DNA of 64,000 nt from Reinekea forsetii (GTDB lineage Bacteria > Pseudomonadota > Gammaproteobacteria > Pseudomonadales > Natronospirillaceae), in assembly GCF_002795845.1 (NCBI RefSeq), contig NZ_CP011797.1:581501-645500 (forward strand). The letters are read 5' to 3'. Each line of letters opens with the position of its first letter. Position 1 is the first letter of the stretch. The position numbers and the translations under genes are program-made. Below are positions 18,220 to 26,342 of the stretch, one piece after another. The notes beneath the pieces are model-generated. The model did not search any database. It worked only from the letters and a program-made list of their open reading frames with translations, and was not told the origin of the DNA.

Positions 18220-19367
18220 GTAGCAGTTCAGAACAGATCTTCAGTGGGGCTCAGTTAGTGCTCAATAATGAGGTGGTGCTCGGCACCCTGGTGGTGCAAG
18301 ACGGCCTGATTCAGGAATGCCAGAGTGGCGCCTCAAGCCTGCCGCAGGCGATCGATTGTCGCGGTGATTACTTGCTACCCGGCCTCATCGAACTGCACAC
18401 CGACAATATGGAAAAGCACTTTGTACCTCGGCCCGGTGTGCAATGGCCGGGTCGATCGGCGGTGCTGACCCACGATGCCCAGGTGATTGCCTCGGGCATC
18501 ACCACCGTGTTCGATGCCGTCTCCATCGGTGATATCAAGGCCGATGGTTTTCGCCTCAAGAGTCTGCATTATATGTTGTCCTCGCTGGTGGAGACCTGCG
18601 CACTGGGTCTGACGCGCGCGGACCACCTGGTGCATTTGCGCTGTGAAGTCAGCCACAAAAGCTGCCTGGAGCTGTTTACCGAGTTGTCCGATAATCCCCT
18701 GGTGCGCCTGGTCAGTATTATGGATCATGCGCCCGGCCAACGTCAGTTTGCCCGGCTGGATAAGTACATTCAGTATTATCAAGGCAAGATGAACTTTAGC
18801 GATGCCCAGATGACCGCCTTTATCGCCAGCCATCAGCAAAGCAGTGAACTCTATAGCACCCCGTTCCGTCAGCAAATCGCCGCGCATTGCCAGGCGGCTA
18901 ACATCCCGTTAGCCAGTCACGACGATGCCACGCTGGCGCACATCGAGGAATCGCTGTCCTTTGGTATGTCGATCGCGGAATTCCCGACCACCCTCGAAGC
19001 GGCCCAGGCAGCCCATCAGTCCGGTATGAAAGTGCTTATGGGCGCACCCAATATAGTGCGCGGCGGTTCGCACTCGGGCAATGTCGCCGCCGCCGAACTG
19101 GCCCAAGCCGGTGTGCTCGATATTTTGTCATCAGACTATTATCCAAACAGCCTGTTGGATGCGGCCTTTCAGTTGGCCGGTCTCGACAACCCCTATAGCC
19201 TGGCCGATGCGATTCGCACCGTGACCTCAACCCCGGCTGCGGCCGTTGGCCTGACCGATCGCGGCAGCCTGGTGGCCGGATTACGCGCCGACCTGGTGCG
19301 CGTGCGTTGGCAACATGATCATCCGCTGATTCAGCAGGTTTGGAACCAGGGCGAGCGGGTCTACTGA
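18216..19367 (+). CDS. phnM: Ribose 1-phosphonate 5-triphosphate diphosphatase
   Basis: 383 residues, amidohydrolase superfamily. Removes diphosphate from the ribose-triphosphonate intermediate to give the PhnJ substrate. The metal-site strand LLPGLIELHTDNMEKHF is the characteristic PhnM variant of the H-x-H motif (H-T-D-N); further conserved elements are SIMDHAPGQRQFA, ASHDDATLAHIEES and GAPNIVRGGSHSGNVAA. Overlaps both phnL and phnN. Confidence 0.95.
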   Translation: MSSSSEQIFSGAQLVLNNEVVLGTLVVQDGLIQECQSGASSLPQAIDCRGDYLLPGLIELHTDNMEKHFVPRPGVQWPGRSAVLTHDAQVIASGITTVFDAVSIGDIKADGFRLKSLHYMLSSLVETCALGLTRADHLVHLRCEVSHKSCLELFTELSDNPLVRLVSIMDHAPGQRQFARLDKYIQYYQGKMNFSDAQMTAFIASHQQSSELYSTPFRQQIAAHCQAANIPLASHDDATLAHIEESLSFGMSIAEFPTTLEAAQAAHQSGMKVLMGAPNIVRGGSHSGNVAAAELAQAGVLDILSSDYYPNSLLDAAFQLAGLDNPYSLADAIRTVTSTPAAAVGLTDRGSLVAGLRADLVRVRWQHDHPLIQQVWNQGERVY

Positions 19368-19912
19368 TGAGCAGCGGCAAACTCTATTACCTGATCGGTC
19401 GTTCCGGCAGTGGCAAGGACGCCATTCTCGATCGGCTGCGTCATTACCCCGGGGTCGTCGTCGCGCATCGCTATATCACGCGGGCCGGCGATGCCGGATC
19501 GGAAAACCATATCGCGCTGACCGCGGCCGAGTTCAGTCAGCGTGAGCAGGCTGGGGCCCTGTTGTTTGCCTGGCAAGCGCACCAACTGCGTTACGGAGTG
19601 GGCGTCGAAGTGCGTCATTGGCTGGCCGCGGGTTTGGATGTCTTTGTCAACGGCAGCCGAGATTATCTGCCTGAGGCACGCGCGCGTTTGGGCGCGCAGT
19701 TGATCCCGGTGCTGGTGACCGTGGCCGACGAAACGTGCCGGCAACGGCTGCACCAACGGCGACGCGAATCACCGGCCCAGATCAGCGAACGGATGCAACG
19801 CCAGATCGAGGTACCCATTGAGGATGCCCTAGTGATCGACAATAACGGCTCACTCGACGCCAGCCTGGCACAGCTGCTGGCCCTAGGGCTGGTTGCGGAG
19901 GGTGTCCAATGA
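19367..19912 (+). CDS. phnN: Ribose 1,5-bisphosphate phosphokinase
   Basis: 181 residues from the ATG that overlaps the phnM stop (TGATG). Phosphorylates ribose 1,5-bisphosphate to PRPP, the last step of the pathway. P-loop YLIGRSGSGKDAILDRLR; the lid region RQRLHQRRRESPAQISERMQ is guanylate-kinase-like as usual for PhnN. The stop overlaps a small ORF of unknown status. Confidence 0.93.
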   Translation: MSSGKLYYLIGRSGSGKDAILDRLRHYPGVVVAHRYITRAGDAGSENHIALTAAEFSQREQAGALLFAWQAHQLRYGVGVEVRHWLAAGLDVFVNGSRDYLPEARARLGAQLIPVLVTVADETCRQRLHQRRRESPAQISERMQRQIEVPIEDALVIDNNGSLDASLAQLLALGLVAEGVQ

Positions 19913-20112
19913 TCGCGTCAAATTGGGGCACTTGGGCCGAGCCGTCAGTCCCCAAGGGGCTTGGGTATACAAGGGGAGGGCGGAACGCGAGTGCCTGTCA
20001 CAGTAGTAAGAAAGATATCTCTAAGGGTGGGTGTCCTAATAAGAAGGATGGCTGTCCGACTAAGGGGTGGCATGTTCCGCGCTTTGGGTTGATGGTGGGT
20101 TTGGGTCTATGA
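19909..20112 (+). CDS. Uncertain small ORF in the phnO position
   Basis: 67 residues starting with an ATGA overlap on the phnN stop and ending at the phnP start codon. In E. coli this slot holds phnO (an aminophosphonate acetyltransferase); nothing here resembles it. The reading contains a short tandem unit (GCPNKKDGCPTKG) produced by two similar DNA stretches near 20033 and 20050. No Shine-Dalgarno stands out. It may be a translated-looking intergenic repeat rather than a gene; the coupled start and end are its only support. Confidence 0.3.
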   Translation: MIASNWGTWAEPSVPKGLGYTRGGRNASACHSSKKDISKGGCPNKKDGCPTKGWHVPRFGLMVGLGL

Positions 20113-20951
20113 AGCTGCGCTTTTTGGGTACCGGGGATGCGCGGCAGGTGCCGGTTTGGGGTTGTCACTGTCCGGCTTGTGAACGTGCCCTGTTGCTCAG
20201 TACCTATCAACGTACTGGCAGCTGTGTGGTCTTGACGTTAGCCGGCCGCAACTTTCTGATAGATGCCGGTAATACCCAACTGGCGGCGCGCTTTGCGCCC
20301 AATGAGTTGGCGGGTATCTTTCTCAGCCATTTTCACGCCGATCATCTGCTCGGCTTGTTTCATTTGCGTTGGGGGCAGGGTGAGGCGATTCCGGTGCACT
20401 GTCCGCGCGATCGAGTCGGTTGCGCCGACCTCTATAAAAACAATGGCTTGCTCGATTTCAGGCCGATCAAGAAAGCCTTTCAGGCCCAGTCGTTTGCGTT
20501 ATCGCTGGACGCTGTAACCCAGCCTCAAACAGTGTTGCAGGTCACCGCCATACCGCTCAATCACAGTAAGGCCACCCTGGGTTATTGCTTCGAAGCAGAG
20601 GGGCAGAAATTTGCCTACCTGTGCGATACCAAGGGCCTGCCCGCAGCGAGCGAGGAATTTCTGTTGGCCTGGCAGCCGGACCTATTGATTATCGACTGCA
20701 CCTTTCCACCTGGACTGGCCGATGCCCATGCGGCCAACCACAATGACTTAACGGACGTCCTAGACCTGTCCGCGCGTTTTGCCAGCGCCGGCCAAAGGCC
20801 CTCGATCTGCTTGACCCATCTGTCGCATCAGATGGATAGCTATCTGATGGCCCAGCAAGACTGCTTACCTGAGAATGTTTGGGTGGCGTACGACAATCAG
20901 GAAATTGCCCTTGAACAGGGTAATACGCATCAACCTCGGCCCCTGAACTAG
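20109..20951 (+). CDS. phnP: 5-phospho-alpha-D-ribosyl 1,2-cyclic phosphate phosphodiesterase
   Basis: 280 residues from ATG 20109. A metallo-beta-lactamase-fold enzyme that opens the cyclic phosphate produced by PhnJ, giving ribose 1,5-bisphosphate. The metal motif FLSHFHADHLLGL (H-x-H-x-D-H), the structural zinc Cys cluster PVWGCHCPACERA and the C-terminal LTHLSHQMDSYLM are visible. Slightly longer than E. coli PhnP (about 252). Confidence 0.94.
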   Translation: MKLRFLGTGDARQVPVWGCHCPACERALLLSTYQRTGSCVVLTLAGRNFLIDAGNTQLAARFAPNELAGIFLSHFHADHLLGLFHLRWGQGEAIPVHCPRDRVGCADLYKNNGLLDFRPIKKAFQAQSFALSLDAVTQPQTVLQVTAIPLNHSKATLGYCFEAEGQKFAYLCDTKGLPAASEEFLLAWQPDLLIIDCTFPPGLADAHAANHNDLTDVLDLSARFASAGQRPSICLTHLSHQMDSYLMAQQDCLPENVWVAYDNQEIALEQGNTHQPRPLN

Positions 20952-21025
20952 AGGCTGTGGTTGGACATAATGGCCACCTTTTGGTGGATCACGATCGCAA
21001 GGTTTTTTAGCCAGTGGAGCCACAT

Positions 21026-21712
21026 ATGAACCAAACCCCAATCTCCAAACCGCAAACCCCAATCCCTAATGCAGAGCCTGAACTGCTTGGCGCTAGCCCC
21101 CGTATCGGTGCACAGACTGTGCTGCTAGACAGCCACTTTGGCTATGCCAACGAAGTAGGGCAGCGCTGTAAACTTAATAATGTGCGCATGGATGACTATT
21201 CCTATGTCTGTGACGACTCCGATTTGATCCATACCACCCTGGGCAAGTTTTGTTCGATCGCCGCCCATACCCGGATCAATCCCGGTACCCATCCGATGCA
21301 CAAAGCGGCCTTGCACCATTTCACCTATCGCAGTCGGCAATTCGGCTTGGCAGAAGATGACGACGCAGACTTATTCGCGTGGCGACAAAACAGCCCTGTC
21401 AACATCGGTCACGATGTCTGGATCGGTCACGGTGCTGTGATTACCGCAGGCGTAAGCATCGGCAATGGTGCCGTGATTGGCGCCAATGCCGTGGTCACCA
21501 AGGATGTGCAGCCCTTCGAAGTGGTTGGTGGTGTGCCGGCCCGACGGATCCGATTTAGGTTTGCGTCCGAGGTTGTCGAGGGTTTGCAGGAGATAGCCTG
21601 GTGGCATTGGTCCCATGCGACCCTGGCGGCTGCGATGCCAGACTTTAGAAACTTTGCAGCTGCTGACTTTGTTGAGCGTTATCGTGCCCGGCCGCTGGAC
21701 GGAGAGCTTTAA
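21026..21712 (+). CDS. Phosphonate-operon hexapeptide-repeat acyltransferase
   Basis: 228 residues from ATG 21026 (Shine-Dalgarno GTGGAG). The middle and C-terminus form a left-handed beta-helix of hexapeptide repeats ([40 protein letters not shown]) as in the chloramphenicol/virginiamycin acetyltransferase-like family often found in phn operons (TIGR03308). It may acylate an aminophosphonate or protect an intermediate, taking the place of PhnO. The first 20 residues ([16 protein letters not shown]) are proline-rich and look added. Last gene of the operon. Confidence 0.8.
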   Translation: MNQTPISKPQTPIPNAEPELLGASPRIGAQTVLLDSHFGYANEVGQRCKLNNVRMDDYSYVCDDSDLIHTTLGKFCSIAAHTRINPGTHPMHKAALHHFTYRSRQFGLAEDDDADLFAWRQNSPVNIGHDVWIGHGAVITAGVSIGNGAVIGANAVVTKDVQPFEVVGGVPARRIRFRFASEVVEGLQEIAWWHWSHATLAAAMPDFRNFAAADFVERYRARPLDGEL

Positions 21713-21891
21713 TATCCAAAACTCGTTGTGCTGCTGGCAATAACGATGATCAAGGCCATTAAATCGATCCCTTTACGCCACAACACCAGTAAGATCGCTA
21801 GGGCCAAAACATAGCTGGCGACCAGAGTGATCAGCGTCAGCAGGCCGCCCCAATGCCAGCGCTTAAGGCCCCTAATTAAGGTCGACGGCAT
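21709..21891 (-). CDS. Small two-span membrane protein
   Basis: 60 residues with two hydrophobic stretches ([20 protein letters not shown] and [17 protein letters not shown]). Its start overlaps the end of the DUF2237 gene by 20 bases in the same direction, which suggests coupling; its stop overlaps the last bases of the convergent acyltransferase gene. No recognised family and no strong Shine-Dalgarno. Confidence 0.45.
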   Translation of the reverse strand: MPSTLIRGLKRWHWGGLLTLITLVASYVLALAILLVLWRKGIDLMALIIVIASSTTSFGY

Positions 21892-22249
21892 ACTGTTTGA
21901 GCAAATCCAACGCGACCCGGTCGAGCGCTCGCAAATGGGTTCGGCGTAAAAACACGCGTGGCGCCTTGTCGTCTTTCATGGCCTCCAACCAACGTGCGGC
22001 ACACATGCACCAGGTGTCGCCCGGCTTTAAGCCGGCAAAGTTGTATTGCGGTACCGGCGTGGATAAATCATTGCCCTTGAGTTGGGAATAGCGCAAAAAC
22101 TCTTCGGTCGCTTCGATACATACGGTGTGCGATCCGCCGTCTTCATCACTGCTGTTGCAGCAGCCATCGCGATAGAAACCGGTTAAGGGGTTTTCGCCAC
22201 ACGGGTCGAGTGGTTCGCCGAAGACATTCAGGGATGGGTACATAGCCAT
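21872..22249 (-). CDS. DUF2237 family protein
   Basis: 125 residues. The segments LNVFGEPLDPCGENPLTGFY and YRDGCCNSSDEDGGSHTVCI followed by GLKPGDTWCMCAARWLEA match the DUF2237 family, a conserved cytoplasmic protein with several cysteines and no established function. The C-terminal Arg/Leu-rich segment is also typical. Monocistronic or with the small membrane protein downstream. Confidence 0.85.
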   Translation of the reverse strand: MAMYPSLNVFGEPLDPCGENPLTGFYRDGCCNSSDEDGGSHTVCIEATEEFLRYSQLKGNDLSTPVPQYNFAGLKPGDTWCMCAARWLEAMKDDKAPRVFLRRTHLRALDRVALDLLKQYAVDLN

Positions 22250-22332
22250 AAAAAAACCTGTGTAATAGGTGCATCAATAACTCACACCGAGAAAAGACCA
22301 GTGTAACTTTTGGTTTCCTTATAAGCCAAGCA

Positions 22333-23247
22333 TTAGGGGCAACGCAGTACCACTATTTTCGCACCGGCCGGACTCTGAGCCAGTAAACGCTGGGCGGCCG
22401 CGAGGTCGTCGAAGTTAAACACCCTAGCAACAGGCAGGCTCAGGCGGGCGGCGGCTGCCAGATCGAGATAGGTTTGCAGCTGTGAGCCATTTAGATCCGC
22501 CGCTTCGCCTTGATACGAGGTCAGTTCTACAGCGGTAGGAATATCGACACGAGGGTTGAAATTCTCCGGTGACGCAGGTCCGCCAAGGTTGCCCATCCTG
22601 CACACCAGCCCACTCGGGCCGACGCATGCCAATGAGTCCTCCAGCGTGCTATCGCCAACCAGTTCCAGTACTCGATCGTAGGGTTTGAAGATGGAGGCGG
22701 CGATCTGTGGCGCGACCTGACCATTGTCGATCCAGACTTCGTCGGCGCCGGCGTGAATCAAATTGGTAATCTGATCGCTGGTTCGGGTCGTGACGCCAAC
22801 CCGTAAGCCTGCCGCCTTGGCCAAGGCCAAGACAGTCAAGCCAATGGTTGAGGTGCCACCTCGGATCAACAGGGACTCGGCATCCGCTATCGCCAAGCCA
22901 ATGTGCAGGGCCCCGTGGGCGTTGCGCAGTAATGTCGGCAGCGCCGCGAGGACATCCCAGGGCAGCTGGCTGTTGAGCGGGAATAGATCAGCGTGGGGTA
23001 CCAGGACGTATTCGGCGTAGGTGCCCTCGCTAGGCTGGGACACACCGACCTTTAATGCAGCAACTCGGGTCCCAACAGGCAACTGCAAGCCTCCGGGGTG
23101 CACAATTTCACCGACGCATTCTGAACGATCAAGAGCCACGGCTCGCACCCGAATCAGGGCCCAGCCGTCTCTTGGGGTTGGTCTGGGTTGTTCTTGACGC
23201 TGCCATTGCGCGCCGCCAGCCGCATCTGTGTTGACCCAGGCGATCAT
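22333..23247 (-). CDS. Zinc-independent medium-chain dehydrogenase/reductase (quinone-oxidoreductase type)
   Basis: 304 residues; the start has a strong Shine-Dalgarno (GGAGG, eight bases). It has the MDR architecture: N-terminal GroES-like part (IRVRAVALDRSECVGEIV, GTRVAALKVG) and a Rossmann NADP-binding part (LIRGGTSTIGLTVLALAKAA). The catalytic-zinc cysteines are absent, pointing to the quinone oxidoreductase/alkenal reductase branch. Substrate unknown; no operon partner. Confidence 0.8.
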   Translation of the reverse strand: MIAWVNTDAAGGAQWQRQEQPRPTPRDGWALIRVRAVALDRSECVGEIVHPGGLQLPVGTRVAALKVGVSQPSEGTYAEYVLVPHADLFPLNSQLPWDVLAALPTLLRNAHGALHIGLAIADAESLLIRGGTSTIGLTVLALAKAAGLRVGVTTRTSDQITNLIHAGADEVWIDNGQVAPQIAASIFKPYDRVLELVGDSTLEDSLACVGPSGLVCRMGNLGGPASPENFNPRVDIPTAVELTSYQGEAADLNGSQLQTYLDLAAAARLSLPVARVFNFDDLAAAQRLLAQSPAGAKIVVLRCP

Positions 23248-23667
23248 CGCGACGCCTCCGCTGTCTTGCGGTACAACTGTTTGTAAAGCGGAATGAGTGG
23301 ACTCTTGGTAAGCATCATAAGGACAACTCTCAGTGAGAACGTAAAAGGTCGAGGCAGACTCGCTCTCGAACCAACAGCATCGGTGGCCTAAATAAACTCG
23401 CTCAGATGTTGATAACCGCTGACAATTGGAGGTTTTATCGGCCTTAGCAGAAGTTTAGTTCAAAAACGCACGCGTCGAAGACGAATATGAGGGCCGAATT
23501 CAGATCCAATACCGGGCCCCTTGGCGACTATGGGCACGCTGTGGGTTGCTTATGCCAAGGCACTTTATGACTCTATATTGGTGTTTATCCGAGTTTCGCT
23601 CGATTTCTGTAAATTGAGCCCTATAATCGGACCACTTCTCGTTTTTATCCGCTTTATCAGGAATCCC
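23248..23667. other. Intergenic region with promoter for the DUF6172 gene
   Basis: About 420 bases without a convincing gene between divergent genes. A consensus -10 hexamer TATAAT is present at 23622-23627, 41 bases before the DUF6172 start; the matching -35 is poor (CTCGAT at 17-base spacing). Confidence 0.4.
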
Positions 23668-24006
23668 ATGAAAAAGACCTTTAGTTTGACCCACCCCAAA
23701 ATCAATCTGGCCCGTCGGGTGGAAGCGGTCAAACACGAAATTAAGAAATACCAGACGCGTGAGCGCAAGAAGGCCGTGCCGGCCGATACCGATTTTTGGG
23801 ATTTTGAGTGCAAATTTGGGTCCAGTGAGCAAGACGCTCGCGTGATCCACGTTGCCGAAATCAACAAGGAAATCGACCAACTGGTGGCGGCGGAACAGGA
23901 CACCTTCTATCTGGAGATTATGGCTGTCGGTCGTCAGCGACAGAAGCTTGCGTCGCTTACCCAGCCGGGTGATGACGATGATGATCTCGACGTCACCGGC
24001 GAGTAG
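23668..24006 (+). CDS. DUF6172 family protein
   Basis: 112 residues from ATG 23668 (CAGGAA Shine-Dalgarno); a longer in-frame reading back to 23521 lacks support. The N-terminus MKKTFSLTHPKINLARRVEA and VKHEIKKYQTRERKKAVP, then DTDFWDFECKFG, match a conserved gammaproteobacterial protein family of unknown function. Strongly charged and ending in an acidic run (DDDDDLD). Confidence 0.8.
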   Translation: MKKTFSLTHPKINLARRVEAVKHEIKKYQTRERKKAVPADTDFWDFECKFGSSEQDARVIHVAEINKEIDQLVAAEQDTFYLEIMAVGRQRQKLASLTQPGDDDDDLDVTGE

Positions 24007-24055
24007 ATCAGTCTGAACGCGGCATAACGATCCCGCTTGCGTCTGCCGCCACTAA

Positions 24056-24082
24056 CACCCGTTCAGCAAAGCTGAGCGGGTG
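24056..24082 (+). terminator. Stable hairpin after the DUF6172 gene
   Basis: Twelve-base-pair stem CACCCGTTCAGC / GCTGAGCGGGTG with one G-T wobble and an AAA loop. There is no T tract after it, so it may be a transcript 3' end protected by the hairpin or a Rho-dependent end. Confidence 0.45.
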
Positions 24083-24250
24083 GCTTCCAACAGCCTGCCA
24101 AAGCCTTTGCATACTGCTCGACGACGGTGCTGCGCTCGACCCGCTCAGAATTTCCAGTGAACCGGTGAATCAACCGATTGCGCTTCCGCGCGCGCGACTA
24201 ATTCCGTATTATCCGGGCCTTGAGCCATTATTCTAAAGCCGGAGTTCCCT

Positions 24251-24727
24251 GTGTCTAAAATTATCGTTGCTGTTCTACTGTTGATCATCGCCTCAGTGTT
24301 GGTGAATCGTTATTTTACCAACCGTAAATCGGCCGAGGTCAACATTACTGTCGGCCAGGAATATCTGATCGAGAACCTAAAAAACGTTAATGTGCAAACA
24401 ACCGACTCAGGCCTGCAATACGAGACGCTGGTGCAGGGCGATGGCAGCGTGCATCCCAAGGCGACCGACAGGGTAACAGTGCATTACCATGGCACCCTGA
24501 TCGATGGCACCGTGTTCGACAGCTCGGTTGAGCGTGGCCAGACCATCAGCTTTGGCCTGAACCAGGTGATCAAGGGTTGGACCGAAGGCGTTCAGCTGAT
24601 GGTCGTCGGCGACAAGACCCGCTTCTATATTCCCAGCAAGCTGGGCTATGGCACCCAGGCCGCGGGTAAGATTCCAGCCGGTTCGGTGTTGATATTTGAG
24701 GTTGAATTGTTCGGCATTAACGAATAA
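24251..24727 (+). CDS. Membrane-anchored FKBP-type peptidyl-prolyl isomerase
   Basis: 158 residues from GTG 24251, preceded by CGGAG. Residues 3-20 are a single hydrophobic segment (IIVAVLLLIIASVLVNRYF) that should hold it in the inner membrane, facing the periplasm. The FKBP domain (about residues 53-156) has the core motifs VTVHYHGTLIDGTVFDSS, FGLNQVIKGWTEGVQLM and PSKLGYG. It speeds proline isomerisation in protein folding. It lies directly before thiL, where many gammaproteobacteria have nusB. Confidence 0.88.
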   Translation: MSKIIVAVLLLIIASVLVNRYFTNRKSAEVNITVGQEYLIENLKNVNVQTTDSGLQYETLVQGDGSVHPKATDRVTVHYHGTLIDGTVFDSSVERGQTISFGLNQVIKGWTEGVQLMVVGDKTRFYIPSKLGYGTQAAGKIPAGSVLIFEVELFGINE

Positions 24728-24736
24728 TGCATCCCG

Positions 24737-25699
24737 ATGCATGAATTTGAACTGATCCAACGCTGTTTCGCCGACTGGCCCGGGCGCCATGCCCAGGTCT
24801 TAACCGGCATTGGTGACGATGGACTGGTCTGGCAAGACCCCCGTCCGCTGGTGATCTCTACCGACACCGCCGTTGTCGGTCGGCACTTTCCGGTCGATGC
24901 CAGCCCCGAACAGGTCGCCGGTCGGGCCTTTCTGCCCGCGCTCAGCGATCTGGCCGCGATGGGCGCCAGCCCAGCCTTCTTTACCCTGGCGCTGACCTTA
25001 CCGGCGCGCCTCAATAATGCTTCCGAGCCAAACATTGAGAGCTGGATTCAGGCGTTCGCGACTGAGTTGCGTCGCTTGGCCATCGCGCATAAATGCATGC
25101 TGGCCGGTGGCGATACCACCGCCGGTGAGCAACTGACCTTGACCCTCAGTGTGCACGGCACCTGTGCCCAGCCGGTGTTGCGCAGCGGCGCGCAGGTGGG
25201 CGATGCGGTGTGGGTGACTGGGCAACTCGGTCAGGCCGCCGCGGCCCTGCCGTTGATCCTGGCGGGCAATGCCGCGGCGGCGCCACCGGCCTGGTTAGCC
25301 GCCTACTGGCAGCCCAAACCGCAAATCGCACTGGCCGAGCAGTTAGCGGTTTTCCTGCACAGCGCCATCGATATATCCGACGGTCTGCTCGGTGATGCCG
25401 GCCATCTGGCGCGCAGCAGCCAAGTCGACCTGCACCTGAACCTTAACGCGCTGCCGCTCGATGCCGATCTAGTGGCCCTGGGTGATCGCGGCCTGCAATA
25501 CGCCTTGGCCGGCGGCGACGACTATCAGCTGTGCTTTACCGCTGGCATGAATGCCGGCGAGCAGATCGAACGGATCGCCCAATCACTGGGTGTTCGGGTT
25601 AGCCGGATCGGCGAGGTAAGGCAAGGCACTGGCCAGTTGCACTGGTATGATGATGACCGAAAACGGGATCTGCCCTGGCAGAGTTTTGAACACTTTTAA
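24737..25699 (+). CDS. thiL: Thiamine-monophosphate kinase
   Basis: 320 residues. Converts thiamine phosphate to the cofactor thiamine diphosphate. Motifs of the PurM/ThiL superfamily: EFELIQRCFADWPGRH, IGDDGLVW, STDTAVVGRHFP, GRAFLPALSDLAAMGASPAF, AGGDTT and LAGGDDYQLCFT. The start lies nine bases after the FKBP stop, suggesting co-transcription. Followed by pgpA. Confidence 0.93.
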   Translation: MHEFELIQRCFADWPGRHAQVLTGIGDDGLVWQDPRPLVISTDTAVVGRHFPVDASPEQVAGRAFLPALSDLAAMGASPAFFTLALTLPARLNNASEPNIESWIQAFATELRRLAIAHKCMLAGGDTTAGEQLTLTLSVHGTCAQPVLRSGAQVGDAVWVTGQLGQAAAALPLILAGNAAAAPPAWLAAYWQPKPQIALAEQLAVFLHSAIDISDGLLGDAGHLARSSQVDLHLNLNALPLDADLVALGDRGLQYALAGGDDYQLCFTAGMNAGEQIERIAQSLGVRVSRIGEVRQGTGQLHWYDDDRKRDLPWQSFEHF

Positions 25700-25740
25700 C
25701 AAGAACTTAACTCAACACAACAATTCTGGAGCCCAAACCC

Positions 25741-26220
25741 ATGATAGAACCTATCGAACGCCGCTGGCACAATCACTGGGTGCACTTTTTTGCCTTCGGT
25801 TTTGGCAGCGGTGCGGCGCCCAAAGCGCCTGGGACCTTCGGCACCCTGGCGGCCATTCCGCTCTACCTGTTGCTGGCGCAATTGCCGCTCTATGGTTATC
25901 TCGCGGCGCTGGTTGCTACCTTTGCCTTTGGTGTCTATGTCTGTGACCGGGCCGCACAGGACATGCAGGTGCACGATCACGGCGGCATCGTCTGGGATGA
26001 GTTCGTCGGTTTCTGGATCACCATGGCGTTCTTGCCGGTGCATTGGGTTTGGATCGTTAGTGGCTTTGTGCTGTTCCGGCTGTTCGACATTCTCAAGCCG
26101 TTCCCAATCTCCTGGCTCGACAAGCGGGTCAAGGGCGGTTTTGGCATTATGATCGATGATGTCTTGGCGGGTCTGTTTGCCCTAGCGATTCTACAAGCGA
26201 TCCGCTATAGCTGGTTTTGA
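25741..26220 (+). CDS. pgpA: Phosphatidylglycerophosphatase A
   Basis: 159 residues, four membrane spans. Dephosphorylates phosphatidylglycerophosphate in the inner membrane during phosphatidylglycerol synthesis. Conserved PgpA residues: FFAFGFGSGAAPKAPGTFGT near the N-terminus and VHDHGGIVWDEFVGFWIT in the middle, with LFRLFDILKPFPISWLD toward the end. The thiL-pgpA order is standard. Confidence 0.93.
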   Translation: MIEPIERRWHNHWVHFFAFGFGSGAAPKAPGTFGTLAAIPLYLLLAQLPLYGYLAALVATFAFGVYVCDRAAQDMQVHDHGGIVWDEFVGFWITMAFLPVHWVWIVSGFVLFRLFDILKPFPISWLDKRVKGGFGIMIDDVLAGLFALAILQAIRYSWF

Positions 26221-26342
26221 TTGGCTCGCTCCGCTTTGCGTCGCTCAGAAAGTACCTGTCGCCGATGTTGGCCGGCACGGCCTTGAACGACCGTTAGGGC
26301 CGATGAGACAGCGCAAATGCTGCTCGACCGAGCCTACTAAAG

